A DNA stretch of 64,000 bases, from positions 24,039,001 to 24,103,000 of the forward strand of contig NC_086028.1 of NCBI RefSeq assembly GCF_036323735.1. Reading direction: 5' to 3'. The notes beneath the pieces are model-generated. The model was not told the DNA's origin. It saw nothing but the letters and a program-made list of their open reading frames with translations, and searched no databases. This stretch comes from Rattus norvegicus. Its lineage: Eukaryota; Chordata; Mammalia; Rodentia; Muridae. This document shows positions 24,714-36,384 of this stretch, piece by piece; the stretch's first letter is position 1; every line of letters begins with the position of its first letter. The translations under genes and the position numbers were made by a program.

Positions 24714-25947
24714 TCTTGTGAGAAACCGTGTGTCATACATTGTGGTAAAAATACAGAGTGAAAGCATAAAATATATCAAATAAGTCATAGAATCCGTTAA
24801 TTACACATGGATGTGATCAGACAAGCACTTCCATATTGTTCAGTCTTGGAATGTATTAAGCTGTTACACTTAGAATATTCCTTCAATGTATGCTTTATTC
24901 AAAAAAACTCAGCCTTGGGAATGCAGGTTCATAGTTCTACATCAGGAGTCATTGTCAAAGTCATGATTAATTCTAAACTCTTGATATAGAATAATTCAGT
25001 TCATTATCAACTCTAGCTGATTTATTTGTCTTAATATCAGCTACAATTAAGACCATGCCAGGCATGTATATTCACATTTAAATGCATATTAAAAGACAAG
25101 CAAAATTATGCTGGTTATATGAATGCAAATTAGGTCATGTCTATGTCAGTGAGGTCGCAGTCATATTAATACTGTTTTTTCCTTTGTCCTAAAAGTTTAA
25201 ATTTTCATAAAGATTAAATAACACTTCTATATAATTTAGAAAAATTAAGAAAAATTAATTTTTATTTATGCTCATATAACTTTGCTAATTTTACCATTTG
25301 TCTTTGTATATGCTAAAGTTATTAAATATTAAGTTTTCTTAATGTTGTTTTTATTTTTCTGTATAAGACGTAGAAAGAAGTCACTTTCTGACTTTAAACA
25401 TTAATGAAATGTTATTTTGAAAAGTTAACAATTAATTATTTTCCCAAAATACACTTTAAGTTCCAAAGTTTTATAAGAAAATGAATCCATACTCTGCCTT
25501 TTCATTGCACAGCATGGTCTGGTTAACAAAAAAAAATGTTCAGTGCTTTTACATTTTCTGTTAAATTCATCGAGATAATTATCATAAAGTAAGTATATCA
25601 CAATATTTTAGGGAATCATGTATTTTAATGTGAATTGTTGAGAAGACCTTTTTTCTTTCAACATTCAACATTTTATTCAGCATTCAAATCCTCTGTATTT
25701 TTGTGCTTCAAGTAAATTTATAAAATAAGTTTGATGAAGTGTATATAGTAATATGCCTTGAACCCCAATTTAATCAACCAGAAATGCTTTAGAATATTGT
25801 ATATTCTCTCACATTATCCAATCTATAATGCAGAAATAAAAGGAAAGCACACATGGTCATTGCTAAGTGTATCTTACACTGAGGACATTGTTCAATTTTT
25901 TTTAGTTTTGAAGACTTATTTTAAAGAGAGTGTTTATTATTATAGCC
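24714..25947. other. unassigned AT-rich sequence
   Basis: Strongly AT-rich, with short frames only. No gene or repeat was recognised. Confidence 0.45.
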
Positions 25948-26125
25948 ATATGTATCTGAGTGCAGGTTCCCACACTACAGTCAAATGAGGGCGGGCGAGT
26001 GGAGTAACAGTTGCTTGTGAGCCACATGAGGTGTGTAATGGGTATAGAGACTGAGTTGCTTCTTCTAGAAGGACAATATGAACTCGAAACCACTGAGCTG
26101 TTCTGCTTGTCTCCATCTTAGTTTA
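25948..26125 (-). mobile_element. B3 SINE
   Basis: On the + strand it reads like antisense B3: GTGCAGGTTCCCACAC, GAGGGCG, TTGCTTGTGAGCCACATGAG, ATGAACTCGAAACCACTGAGC, then the end of the tRNA-like region. On the minus strand the 5' end is therefore tRNA-derived, with a B-box-like CGAGTTC region. The copy is moderately diverged. Confidence 0.75.
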
Positions 26126-26199
26126 TTTACAACAAACAATAATATCTATGAAGGAGGTATCATTATGTTTGACAGGAAAAAAGATATTTTTCAAGATAT

Positions 26200-26450
26200 T
26201 TGTTCTTTTTTCATATATATACATATATATATATAATTTAATCTATTTTTACAGTCCAAACTTTATCCCCCTCCTAGTCCATCCTCTGACTTTTCCACCT
26301 CCCATACCTCCTTTCCTCCCTCGAGGATGTCCCCAGTCCATCCCACCAGACCTCCTCACTCCCTGGGACCTTCAGTCACTTGAGAGTTAGGTACATCTCC
26401 TCTGACTGAGTCCCCCAGCAGTCCTCTGCTGTATAAGATTTGCTATTCTA
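26200..26450 (-). mobile_element. old LINE-1 3' UTR fragment
   Basis: After an AT-rich/TA tract (26212-26237), the sequence CAGTCCAAACTTTATCCCCC, TCCACCTCCCATACCTCC, GAGGATGTCCCCA and CCCTGGGACCTTCAGTC... matches an older murine L1 3' UTR type in antisense. It ends near TCCTCTGCTGTATAAG at about 26425. Confidence 0.7.
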
Positions 26451-28119
26451 AGGCACCCACCTACACAGAAGTAAAATATATTTTGTGGTTGTGGCATGAA
26501 CTTGTTTCAGAATGTGCCATCTTAACCACTAGACTGCCCCACTTCTGGATGGATAGTCGCTTTTGTCTTTGGTGAACAAATGAAAAGACAGAAAAACAAA
26601 GCCATCAATGTGCAGTTGGAATTTGAACTGACATCCTTGAGTACAGTCCTACAATAATGTCATAAAGAACTGAGTACAAGTGTTCTCTCAGTACTCCACG
26701 TAGTAATACATTTTGCACACTTTAAATTAAAAAACCATGAGTTTCACAGTATAATTAATCAGGGTACCAATTATGTAAAATAATTCACCCTCAGTGAACC
26801 CAATTGTGAGGTTTTCTAACTTAGTTTATTTGTAAAGGAATTGTGGTCAATGGTACCAACCCGTAGTTATTTAATATTTATTATCCTAAAAAAATGCACT
26901 AACACTGTCAATTATATCTCATTTTCATCTTTAAAACAGCACCACAAGGCATGATGTCACTGTCGTTAATAATATCCGTGAAATCTATATGACTAGTAGT
27001 TTCCTAATGATAAAAGTAGATTCAACTTTAATTAACTCATTGTTAAAAAAGACATTGCAATTTGGCCTGTTTGGTATTAAGAATTTTTATATACCCCCAA
27101 ATTCAAATACTTCACCATGAAAGTGCAGTAGGGTCTCAGTCTCTTTGCCACATGCAGATATTTGCCAAGGTAATGAGAGCTATGGGATATTAGACAAATC
27201 AGATGTTACAAATAACTGTGAGCATCCTTCCTACCACAAAACTTCACATCATACTTAAATGCAATTTGAGGAAAATGGGAATGTTATGTGTGATTTGGGG
27301 TATAGGGAAGATTCAGGATGCTTTAGCTCCTAGAATTTCCCATATCAGAATTTATATTTGATTTAAGATGTAAAAAAAGTTCAAATCACATGAAGATATA
27401 GGTGCCACTATATCTTAATAGAAACTTAAGTATATCATGCCATACTGGTTGTTATTGCTGTTCATAAATATCATAGGTAGTACTATTATTTTGTTCTTTC
27501 ATTTGAAAGCTGGGATTATATGTGAGTTCCAACAAAATTTTCCAAAATTATTTTATCAATAATTAAGGAACTGAATCTATATACAACTTAAATATTCCAG
27601 AAAGACTCAACTTTACATCTATAGAAGAATGATATAATTTATTTTAAAGAATTACTGATGGCACACCTAACACCCTCTTCTACATCCACTTGTACACATC
27701 ATTAGCACAGAATTAGCAAGTTTTAAAATGCATGTTAAGAAGAATTTAAAGTATATCTTTCTCTGATTTCATTTGTTAAAACTAGTGACGTGGGAGAAGA
27801 TACTATCCTCAAGATGACAAGTTGACAGTGTAATTTTTTAATTGTGCACAGTAAGGGTTATTAACTCACAAATATCACTATATTTTAATTTAAAAATATT
27901 CTATTATTTCTCAATTTTCTAATTACAGCCATGGATGTATATCATTCAGAATACAATCTGACCTTAACATGTATTGTTTCCTAGTACAGTAGATGTGTTA
28001 GGACACGCAAATGCTTCAAAGAAATAAACAAAGAGCTAGGGGCTGCACAAATAATGTTTTAAGTATTTTTGTGTAATGTATTGGACTTTTAAAATCAGTT
28101 GACCAGGTTATCATTTATT
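26451..28119. other. unassigned AT-rich sequence
   Basis: No gene was recognised. A tRNA-antisense-like phrase (TTAACCACTAGACTGCCCC, near 26522) hints at an old tRNA-derived SINE but is too degraded to call. Confidence 0.4.
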
Positions 28120-28535
28120 TAGCCTTTATTTTAATTTTTAATAGAAGTTGTTTGTTGTACATTGTTGTGAGATTCACAGAAATATTTTGATATACTTATA
28201 TTCCTTGACAACAGTCATGCCATGCTTTCGTGCTGTTCCCATCCCAATCATTCCCCCAAGATATTTGCAAAGCCTTTACATCTCATTTACTTAGGTGATT
28301 TTATGTATCTATATAAAATGATGCTTGTCTTTAGAATCTATAAGTCTTTTGCTTAATATAATGATCTCTAGTAACTTCCATTTTCCTGTAAACAGCAAAT
28401 TTTGTTCTACTTCACACCTGGATAAAACTTTGTTGTATAGATATACTATTATTTTCTTTCTTTAGTTATATGTTGATAGACAACTAATCTCATTTCATAA
28501 TATGGTTATGATGAGTAATGATGTAACATGTTATC
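28120..28535 (-). mobile_element. ancient LINE-1 3' portion
   Basis: The block AATGATCTCTAGTAACTTCC, CATTTTCCTGTAAACAGC and GGATAAAACTTTGTTGTATAG corresponds at low identity to the antisense of the L1 ORF2 C-terminus and adjoining 3' UTR (compare ATCCATTTTCCTGCAAAATT at about 1475). Boundaries are approximate. Confidence 0.5.
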
Positions 28536-29744
28536 TCTGGGACCATCCGGGAACAATTTTGCTACCACAAAAGTATCAGGGATATGTGTCTCTGATTTAT
28601 TTATTTATTTATTTTAAAAAAGCACAGTTGAAGCCTGTAGAAGATGTATAGAGTATGAACATAGTAGATTTTCCCAATTTATGTAATTAAACACAGTATT
28701 ATAAAACAGTATGTATTATGGTAATATTTTGATAGAAAAGACATATATTATACATGGGTACAGAAATATATCTATATAAATTATATGTGTACAAAAATAG
28801 AATATTATTACCTTATTTATACTAGTAGGTACAGACACAAAAAATGGGAATTTAGAAGAAATTAAGACTATATTCATGTTACTAGGTATTACATTTTAGT
28901 TTGACCATTTAACCATAGAAATATTTGCTTTAAATTAAAAATATAACTAGATTCAGTATTATTATTACAAAGGCCCAAACTGGATAAAAGAAACTCATCT
29001 AACATACATTCTGTATTTTTTTATGAGAAATTAAAATTTACCTGTTTTTTTTTTTTTCTTAATTTTAAACTGTCTTGGCTCTGACCTCTGAGGTATATTT
29101 TTAAACTATGTGGGCAATCTGGTAAGCTGTAGCAACAGAAACTACTGTTTTCTATGCTCTTCACCTAATTAACCATTGTTCATGGAAAATAAGAATTATC
29201 AAAAGGGAATACACTGTCATCAAGTTGATTTCTTTCTCATTTCAGTTGCATTTTTATCATGGAGATTACCAACGGCAAAGCATGTTGATATGATTTTCAA
29301 TCACATTTTACTGCCTGGATATTACTGAAGATTTTTACACTCTCTTTTGAAACTTGAATCACATCACTAATGAAAAGATTAGTTTGTGACTGATGAATAC
29401 ATTTCAATGGTAAAATATCTGAAAGTTATTTTCTTGGTGCTACAGGGGTTACAAATTATCTAGTCATAATTTAACAGATATTATATCAGGGTTGAAATAT
29501 CATTAAGGTTTGTTCTAACTGATAATTCTGTCACAAATAAAATACTCTTTGAAAGAATAGTAATAAACCTGTTTAATTTCTATGCTATATGCTTGAGTTG
29601 CTAAATATTACCGGAAATTAAAATGCACAAAGACTTCCCCTAATGTTTAATATGAATGAGATTGTATAATGGAAAGAAGGAGAACACTCAGTAATCTTTC
29701 AGCTGAGCCTGAGAATTTCAGTGCAAAACTGCTTCAGAGAAGAA
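28536..29744. other. unassigned AT-rich sequence
   Basis: It contains a short ATTT/TTTA patch near 28597-28612. No gene was recognised. Confidence 0.4.
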
Positions 29745-29970
29745 ATCACAATAGAATGATACATATGCTGCCTGCAGAAAAAGCCATGAGGCGCAAGCCA
29801 GTAGACAGCACTCCTCCATGCCCTGTGCATCAGCCCCTTGCCTCAGGTCCATGCCAAACTTGAGTTCCTGTCCTGACTTCCCTTAAAGATGAACTAGGAT
29901 ATAAAAGCTTAAGCTGAATAAACTCTTTGCTTCCAAAGTTGCTTTAGTCATGGTGTTTCAGTGGGGATAG
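29745..29970 (-). mobile_element. hAT/URR1-like DNA transposon fragment
   Basis: GTAGACAGCACTCCTCCATG, CATCAGCCCC, TTGAGTTCCTGTCCTGACTT, AAGCTGAATAAACTC and AGTCATGGTGTTTCAGTG match, in reverse complement, the element at 59815-60210. The family name (non-autonomous hAT, URR1-like) is from memory. The match among the three window copies is visible directly. Confidence 0.65.
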
Positions 29971-30835
29971 TGTGGAGAAGATACGTCCATGTTTAGAGGA
30001 AGAACATAGAAGGTATTAAAACTTCTTTAAGAAATCCATTGATTTCAAAGCTTTATGAGCTGTTCTGTCAGAGCTTGGAAAACAAGAATGTTGATAGCAG
30101 TGCATAACACAGAGGCCTGGCTTCTGACATTTTAGAGGGGAGTTTAATGCATGCTATCATTGCCACTTGTTACTGTGCATTAAGAATTCTGTGGTTTTGC
30201 TTAGCTGGGGGTAAAATCAGTTGTGATTAGCTAATATCAGACCTTCTAAAGTGAAACATTTGCTTTGCTGGGATACTCAATGCTGGTTGACTGGAGCTTA
30301 GAAAAATCATCATGTTAAGGAAGAAACCATCAACACTGAGGTAGAATCTGAGAAGTGCTTCTTGAGAGCACATAGATGATGTGTTCCAGATGTGGTCAAG
30401 TTTGTACTTCTAGTTGTCAGCTGAACTTGGTCATGTAAGAGTCGTCCATGTGGTAGTAATATTGAAAGCATGAAAGTGTCATATAGAGTATCTTAGACTT
30501 GGCACTGTGAAAATCTGGACAGGCCATTGTCTAAGGATACATCCTCAGTGACAGCAGAAGACCTCATCATTTTAGAGATATTAGTACAATGGGATGACCA
30601 CCAAGAATAGCAGCAGTTTCAGAGTGGATCCTGCCTGACCTTAAAGGACAAGCTGTGCATGATACAGACAGCAGAGTAGCAATTCACTTAGAGGAGCCCC
30701 GCAGTTTGGGAATTAGTCTAAGACATTGAACATTGAGTAATACTGTTGAAGATTGGTTTTACTGTGTTCAGATTATGACTTGCCCTGCTTCTTTCCTATA
30801 GTCAAATATTAGATGGAGCTTGGGAAGTGCTGTGA
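29971..30835. other. possible dispersed rodent repeat, unclassified
   Basis: This is a GC-moderate segment of over 800 bp with only short frames, lying between a DNA-transposon fragment and an L1 3' UTR. The wording is reminiscent of dispersed rodent repeats (for example AGAATCTGAGAAGTGCTTC and GATTATGACTTGCCCTGC), but I cannot name the family or prove repetition from this window alone. Confidence 0.3.
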
Positions 30836-30976
30836 AAGATCTGGCACACAGATTGAGGAAACAAGATGGGATAGAGGAACAAGTAGCCTGCACCCTTGGG
30901 GACTCCCAGAAACTGAACTACCAACCAAAGAGCATATAAGAGCTCGACCTAGCACTGCACATATCACATATATAGA

Positions 30977-31413
30977 AAATACAGAGGCGAATGCCAGCAG
31001 CAAACCACTGAACTGAGAATAGGTCCCCTATTGAAGGAATCAGAGAAAGAACTGGAAGAGCTTGAAGGGGCTCGAGACCCCAAAAGTACAACAATGCCAA
31101 GCAACCAGAGCTTCCAGGGACTAAGCCACTACCTAAAGACTATACATGGACTGACCCTGGACTCTGACCCCATAGGTAGCAATGAATATCCTAGTAAGAG
31201 CACCAGTGGAAGGGGAAGCCCTGGGTCCTGCTAAGACTGAACCCCCAGTGAACTAGTCTATGGGGGGAGGGCGGCAATGGGGGGAGGGTTGGGAGGGGAA
31301 CACCCATAAGGAAGGGGAGGGGGGAGGGGGATGTCTGCCCGGAAACCGGGAAAGGGAATAACACTCGAAATGTATATAAGAAATACTCAAGTTAATAAAA
31401 AATAAAAAAAAAA
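30977..31413 (+). mobile_element. young 5'-truncated LINE-1 3' end
   Basis: By eye this is nearly identical over about 430 bp to the 3' UTR of the full-length copy (49632-50057). It includes the same 67-codon frame (31031-31234) and the same G-rich tract (31261-31333). Differences are a few bases near 31330 and in the tail. A short direct repeat AGAAAATA (30974 and 31414) may be the target-site duplication. Confidence 0.9.
31261..31333 (+). repeat. G-rich polypurine tract, G-quadruplex candidate
   Basis: Several G runs of 4-6 bases (GGGGGGAGGG, GGGGGGAGGG, GGGGAGGGG...) occur within 70 bp. This conserved feature of murine L1 3' UTRs is known to be able to form G-quadruplexes. Confidence 0.85.
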
Positions 31414-31544
31414 AGAAAATATGGAGCCAGCATGGTTTTCATGCAGGTCTCCCAATAACAGGAGTGGGGACTTTCCCTGACTGTTTTGGCTGTCTGGGGC
31501 CTTTTCTTAATTAGTTATTAGTGGGTCAGGACCCAGGCCATTGT

Positions 31545-31795
31545 GTGTATTTTTATCACTGGCCTGGTCCTGAATTCTATAAGAAATCAGGATGAGCAAG
31601 TGATGGGGAGCAAACCAGTAAGCAACATCCCTCCATGGCCTTTGCATCAGCCCCTGGCTCCAGATCACTGCCCTCTTTAAGTTTCTGTCCTGATTTCTGT
31701 GACGAAGAAGCATAAGTTCAATAAACACTTTCCTCCCCCAGATTTATTTGTTCATGGGGATTTATTGCAGAAATAGAAACACAAACCAAGACATA
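31545..31795 (-). mobile_element. hAT/URR1-like DNA transposon fragment
   Basis: GTAAGCAACATCCCTCCATG, TTTGCATCAGCCCC, AGTTTCTGTCCTGATTTC, TTCAATAAACACTTTCCTCC and TTGCAGAAATAGAAAC are the reverse complement of the same positions in the 59815-60210 element. No transposase coding remains. Confidence 0.7.
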
Positions 31796-32110
31796 TTATT
31801 AAAATAATTTCAAATTTTTATATTCTGAGAAAAGACATATCTGCTTAATGTGTATAGACCAAGCAAATAATAAAACTTTTTGTGAAATATGTAATCAGAA
31901 TCATAATTTATTACATGTGAAAGTGTTATCTGTGGCCATGACCAAAGTAAATTCAGGTGAGATCTTTTTCATTATAATTATTACCAAAATACTGGTTCTT
32001 AGATATTTTAATTTTATGACATTCAAACATGTAAGTTGGAATTTTAACTTGTAGTTCCCTGAATTCTCACAATATAGCAAGCAATTAATTTTCCATTTGC
32101 AAGAAAATCA
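31796..32110. other. unassigned sequence
   Basis: AT-rich. The 68-codon frame at 31848-32054 has no recognisable relatives. Confidence 0.4.
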
Positions 32111-32259
32111 AAACTGATCTTGGGCTGAAATGAGGTCTCTGAGAGAGGACTTGTGTTTCTTGTTGAGGACCTGAGTATATTTCTCAGTACCAATTTATCA
32201 GCTGGACCACATTAACACTAGGGGATTTGACAACCTCTCTTTTTTACTCTGAGGTCATT

Positions 32260-32261
<2 letters not shown>
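32111..32261 (+). mobile_element. B3 SINE with CA tail
   Basis: GGGCTGAAATGAGGTCTCTG (degraded tRNA-like A-box region), TTGAGGACCTGAGTATAT (B-box region), CAGTACCAATTTATCAGC and the ACAACCTCTCTTTT...TGAGGTCA end follow B3 order. It runs directly into a (CA)n tail, as is common for B2/B3 elements. Confidence 0.65.

Positions 32262-32312
<51 letters not shown>
32262..32312. repeat. (AC)n microsatellite
   Basis: About 25 pure AC units, at the 3' end of the B3 element. Confidence 0.97.
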
Positions 32313-32313
<1 letters not shown>

Positions 32314-32337
32314 ACTTAAAACTGATCTAATAAGATT

Positions 32338-33078
32338 TAAATGTATGCTACACAACCTGTAGAAATCATATCCAGAAGTCAGTTAAGGCCCCTAATTGAA
32401 GAATGGGGCCACCCACTCATCTCCAAATTTTTAACCCAGAATTGCTCCTGCCTAAAGAAAATGCAGGGACAAAGTGTGGAGCAGAGACTGAAGGAAAGAC
32501 CATCAAGAAACAGCCACACCTGGGGATCCATCCCATATACATACAGCAAACCCAGGCACTATTGTGGATGCCAAGAAGTGCTTGTTGACAGGAGCTATAT
32601 CAGGCTGTCTACTGAGGGGCTTGCCAAAGCTTAATAAATATAGGGGTGGATGCTGGCAGCCAACCATTGGAGTGAGCACAGGGACCCAATGGAGGAGTTA
32701 GGGAAAGAATAGACGGAACTGAAGGTCTTTGCAACCCCATAGGAAGGACAACAGTATCAACTAACCAGACCTCCCAAAGCTCTCAGGGACTAAACAACCA
32801 ACCAAAGAGTACACATGGAGGGACCCATCGTTCCAGCTGAATATGGAGCAGAGGATGGCCTTATCTGGCATCAGTGGGTGGAGAGACCCTTGGTCCTGTG
32901 ATGTCTCAGTGTAAAGAGGGGAATGCCAGAGTGGTGAGGTGGGAGTGGGTAGGTGCGTGGGGGAGCAACTTCATAGAAGCAGGGGAAGGGGTGATGGAAT
33001 AATGGGTATGCGGAGGGGAAACCAAGAAAGGGGATAACATTTGAAATGTAATTAAATAAAATGTCGAAAAAACAAAAA
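32338..33078 (+). mobile_element. LINE-1 3' UTR, first of a head-to-tail pair
   Basis: It runs from the AACCTGTAGAAATCATATCC block through GGAGCAGAGACTGAAGG, GGGATCCATCCCATATACAT, CAGCCAACCATTGGAGTGAG, GCAACCCCATAGGAAGG and the G-rich tract. It ends with AACATTTGAAATGTAATTAA and an A-rich tail. No intact ORF. Confidence 0.9.
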
Positions 33079-33580
33079 TAAAAAATAAAAGGTCGGAATA
33101 CCCAAGATACAAATCACAGACTAATATGAAGCTCAAGAAGAAGAAAGTTCAAGATGTCGATGCTTCAGTCCTTAGAAGGCAGAACAAAATACTCGTGGGA
33201 GGGAGAGAATGGGAGGGACTTAGAAGAGAGGAAGGAGAGGGAAAAAGAGGACAGGATCAGGTATGGGAAGAGAAGGGGATGATATACAGAGAGTCAGGAA
33301 TTTTAACAGAGGTATGTAGTGATAGGGGATGGGAAACTGGGGTAACCACTAGCAAGTCCCAGATGCCAGGAAAGCAATAGGCTCCCAGGATCCAACGGGA
33401 TAAGAGTAGCTGAAATGCCCAACAAAGGGGAGGGAGAACCTGTAGAGAACACATCCAGAGGTTAGGCAAGGCCCCTGTTTGGGTGGTGGGGCCACCTGTT
33501 CATCTTCAAATTTTTAACCCAAAATGGCTCTTGTCTAGAGGAAATAACGTTTGAAATGTAAATACATAAATATCTAATGA
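33079..33580 (+). mobile_element. LINE-1 3' UTR with internal deletion, second of the pair
   Basis: It starts at the tail of the first copy with the beginning of the L1 3' UTR (GGAATACCCAAGATAC) and continues through AAGCTCAAGAAGAAG, a GA-rich section and ACCTGTAGAGAACACATCC (homologous to 32345) to GGCTCTTGTCTAGAGG. It then jumps straight to AATAACGTTTGAAATGTAAA at the 3' terminus. About 500 bp of 3' UTR, present in the first copy, is missing. Confidence 0.85.
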
Positions 33581-33599
33581 AAAATAATTGTATGCTACT

Positions 33600-33600
33600 A

Positions 33601-33637
<37 letters not shown>

Positions 33638-33639
33638 CA
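33600..33639. repeat. (AT)n-(AC)n microsatellite
   Basis: AT-rich dinucleotide run with a short AC end, just downstream of the second L1 3' end. Confidence 0.9.
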
Positions 33640-34500
33640 GAAATTACTACTTTTAAATATCAAGATTTTATGATATGCTGGGTTATTGATTTTGCCACAG
33701 TGTTTGGAAATGAAGATGGAAGAAAAAAGCTAATACATCATAGAATAAAAAAACGAACCAATACTATGTTTAGCAGTTTATAACTAATATTTTATCACAT
33801 TTCAAAATATCCAACTTTTTCTATATTCTTATTTATCTCTCTTCATAAGAGATTATTTGAATAAGCCACTAAGGTCATGCTTTAGTGGTCATAAGGGTAT
33901 CGTCATTTCTGCAATTTCTGTATCATATTCACACACTATGACATCCATGCTGAGTAAGTATCAATGCCTACAAGTAGAAATGTGTCACTGAAACCCTAAA
34001 ATTCATTTTAAGAAGCTGCCAATTATGAATTCTCTTCTTTGAAAGTACATGAAACAGACAATACAGCTAATTTATGTATAAACACCCAGGAGGCTTCTCC
34101 TGATTGTAGATATTTAATTCCCCATGCTTTATGGCATATTTATGCTTTAAGCTGGTTGCCACAACGTCCCAACAAAACATGCTTACCAACAGAAATGAAT
34201 CTTTTTACTAGAAGGAAAAGATGAATTCCATGGAAAACATTCTGTGTATGGCCCTACTTGCTTATATACACGCATAATAACTGCTCTGGAAACTAAATTA
34301 CTCAAAAGTCACCATCTGCTGGAATGATCTATGACAAAATATGTGTTAAACCACAGACACTGATTTCGATGCTGTCAGATAAAAAGTCTACCTGGCTTAT
34401 TTATAAGCAGAAAGTTCACCGGTTGTATTTAAAAAAAATATGGTGACCTGTGAAATGTTTCATGTTTTTTGCTATCTTGTGTCTGATAGGATACAATTGT
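33640..34500. other. unassigned sequence
   Basis: AT-rich, with short frames only (61 codons at 34039-34224). No family was recognised. Confidence 0.4.
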
Positions 34501-35110
34501 CTGAAAACATAAGTATAAAATAAAGATGTCTAGAAGAATTTTAATCCAGTAACATGGCTGTTGTGGCAAGGCATCTAGTCCTTGCTGTGTGATAGAGCTG
34601 GAGTTAAAGACACTCCCGTAGTACACCTCTTTCATCCCAATGATGAAGGAACAGTTATTTTGTAGAAGGATGAGGCAATGTTTGAAAGTGATGCATAATT
34701 GAATGGCAAAGTTGATGAATCAGAGAAACCTTGGGCAGAGTGATTCACAGATGTGATTCATTCAACTCTCATAAGAAGAGCACAATGTGAGTCAGGTGTA
34801 GAGAGCAGTTAAGAGAATGTAGGTGAGTTTATGAAGTTCTGTTCATTTCCATTCAGCACTTACAGTCAGTATAACTCAGTGTGTTAATTTCAGTTACGGT
34901 TTGCCAAGCAGTACAATCAGCTAGATACCACAAGAAGCCAGTTTGAATCCATCAGCTTGCAGAGGAGTTTTGGGCCAGAAGAGCTGATTTGAACCAGCTA
35001 ATCAGAGTTCAGAAAGTGTCAGAAAGAGGGAGTTTATTCAGCAGTAAGCCTCTATGATAACAATTACATCTGGCAAGTAGAAGTTACATTTACAAAGATG
35101 TTTTATGATA
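34501..35110 (+). repeat. dispersed repeat of unnamed family, copy 1
   Basis: It is clearly related to 38210-38890. Shared blocks in the same order are a GTACACCTCTTTCATCCC-type start, GTTGATGAATCAGAGAAAC (34710), AACCAGCTAATCAGAGTTCAG (near 34995), an AGAAAGAGGGAGTTTATT block (near 35020) and TAGTAAGTC-like GCAGTAAGCCT, followed by GATAACAATTACATCTGGC. It is non-coding. I do not know the family name. Confidence 0.7.
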
Positions 35111-35554
35111 GAAAAGGGCTTCTTCAGGTGACTAGCTTTTTGTTATCACTTTTCTTAAAGATTTCCAACATGTATCTGAATGTAATCTCAAATTTATCTT
35201 AAAATAAAACCTGTAAAAAAGGACTTAAGATTTTGTTACATGCTTTTGAAAAGGAATGATTTCTAACCAACAAAATATTCCTTGGTGCTGTTTGACTATA
35301 TATTTTCAGAGGTTAAGATATTAATGCTATTTCCCAGATGAAATACATTAACCTGAGCAGTAAAAATTAATGAACTATTCACAACATGAGGTTAATACTC
35401 ACAAATCCATATTCCCTAGAGTTTGGAATACTGTATAGCTCAAACTGCAATGATAATATAAGATAACCGTACAAAAATGAAAATTAAATGTTCTTTGTGA
35501 CATGGACTGTAAGACTGATTTTAAAAATAATCAAATAAAGTAGGTTGATGTGTG
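35111..35554. other. unassigned sequence
   Basis: No gene or repeat was recognised. Confidence 0.4.
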
Positions 35555-35945
35555 TGTGTTTTTTTTTAATTTTTAATTTTTCTAATTTTTCTATTGGATA
35601 TATTTCTTTATTTACATTTCAAATGTTATTCCCTTTCCCGGTTTCCTGTCCATAAGCTCCCCATCCCTGCCCCCTCCCCCATATGGCTGTTGCCCCCATC
35701 CACCCCACTGCCCCCGTACTGTCCTCCCTCTGACATTCCCCTGCACTGGGGATCCAACCTTGTCAGGACCAAGGACTTTCCTTTCCACTGGTGCCCAAAC
35801 AAGGCTATTCTCTGCTACATATGCAGTTGGAGCTCTGTGTCAGTCCATGTATAGTCTTTCTGTAGTGGTTTAGTCCCTGGAAGCTCTGGTTGGTTGGCAT
35901 TGTCGCTCTTTTGGGGTTGCATGGCCCTTAAGCTCTTAAGCAGCC
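35555..35945 (-). mobile_element. LINE-1 3' UTR fragment
   Basis: T-rich start (poly(A) on the minus strand), then TTTACATTTCAAATGTTATT, GGTTTCCTGTCCATAAGC, a C-rich tract, CATATGCAGTTGGAGCTCTG and CTCTGGTTGGTTGGCATTG. The 5' end is truncated within the 3' UTR. Confidence 0.9.
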
Positions 35946-36384
35946 TGCCCTCTGCCAAGGGTGTTGCTCCCTAAATCATCACCAATCCACCCACCACGAT
36001 GGTTTTCATTATAATTGGAATACAACATCAAAGTTAATACCAACTTTTAGTCTAGAAAACAATCGCTTTACTGATATGCTCTGTCTGAAGCCCCACTATT
36101 TCTCTATTTCCTGCACAAATTTTCACAATAAAGATTTAACTTTTGGGGTAGTGTCAGTTTATTTACACAAAATAGGTAATGACAGCATTTGATGGTACAA
36201 TTTCTCAGTGATATTTGCAGTTGGTTTTGAAGATGTAATAGAAGTTAAAATGCTTCAAATCTGTCCTATGTCTCTAAAGGAAAAAAAAGTAAGCATAGAG
36301 GTGAGAGTTAGCAAATTACCTTCCTTATTGCAATGAAATGGAATTTGAAGACCGATTACATATTCTAACTTAGATTTATGGTTT
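35946..36384. other. unassigned sequence
   Basis: No gene or repeat was recognised. Confidence 0.4.

Larger units (their letters stand above)
30840..31505 (+). mobile_element. older LINE-1 3' UTR split by a younger L1
   Basis: Left part (about 30840-30976): CCTGCACCCTTGGGGACTC, GAACTACCAACCAAAGAGC and TGCACATAT. Right part (about 31421-31505): TTTTCATGCAGGTCTCCC, AACAGGAGTGGGGAC and TTTGGCTGTCTGGGGCC. Together they follow one older murine L1 3' UTR type in order, with the young 3' end at 30977-31413 inserted between them. Confidence 0.65.

Noticed and set aside
26500..26545. tRNA-antisense-like phrase (TTAACCACTAGACTGCCCC)
   Set aside because: Only one box-like stretch is visible. No second box, tail or duplication, so not called as SINE or tRNA.
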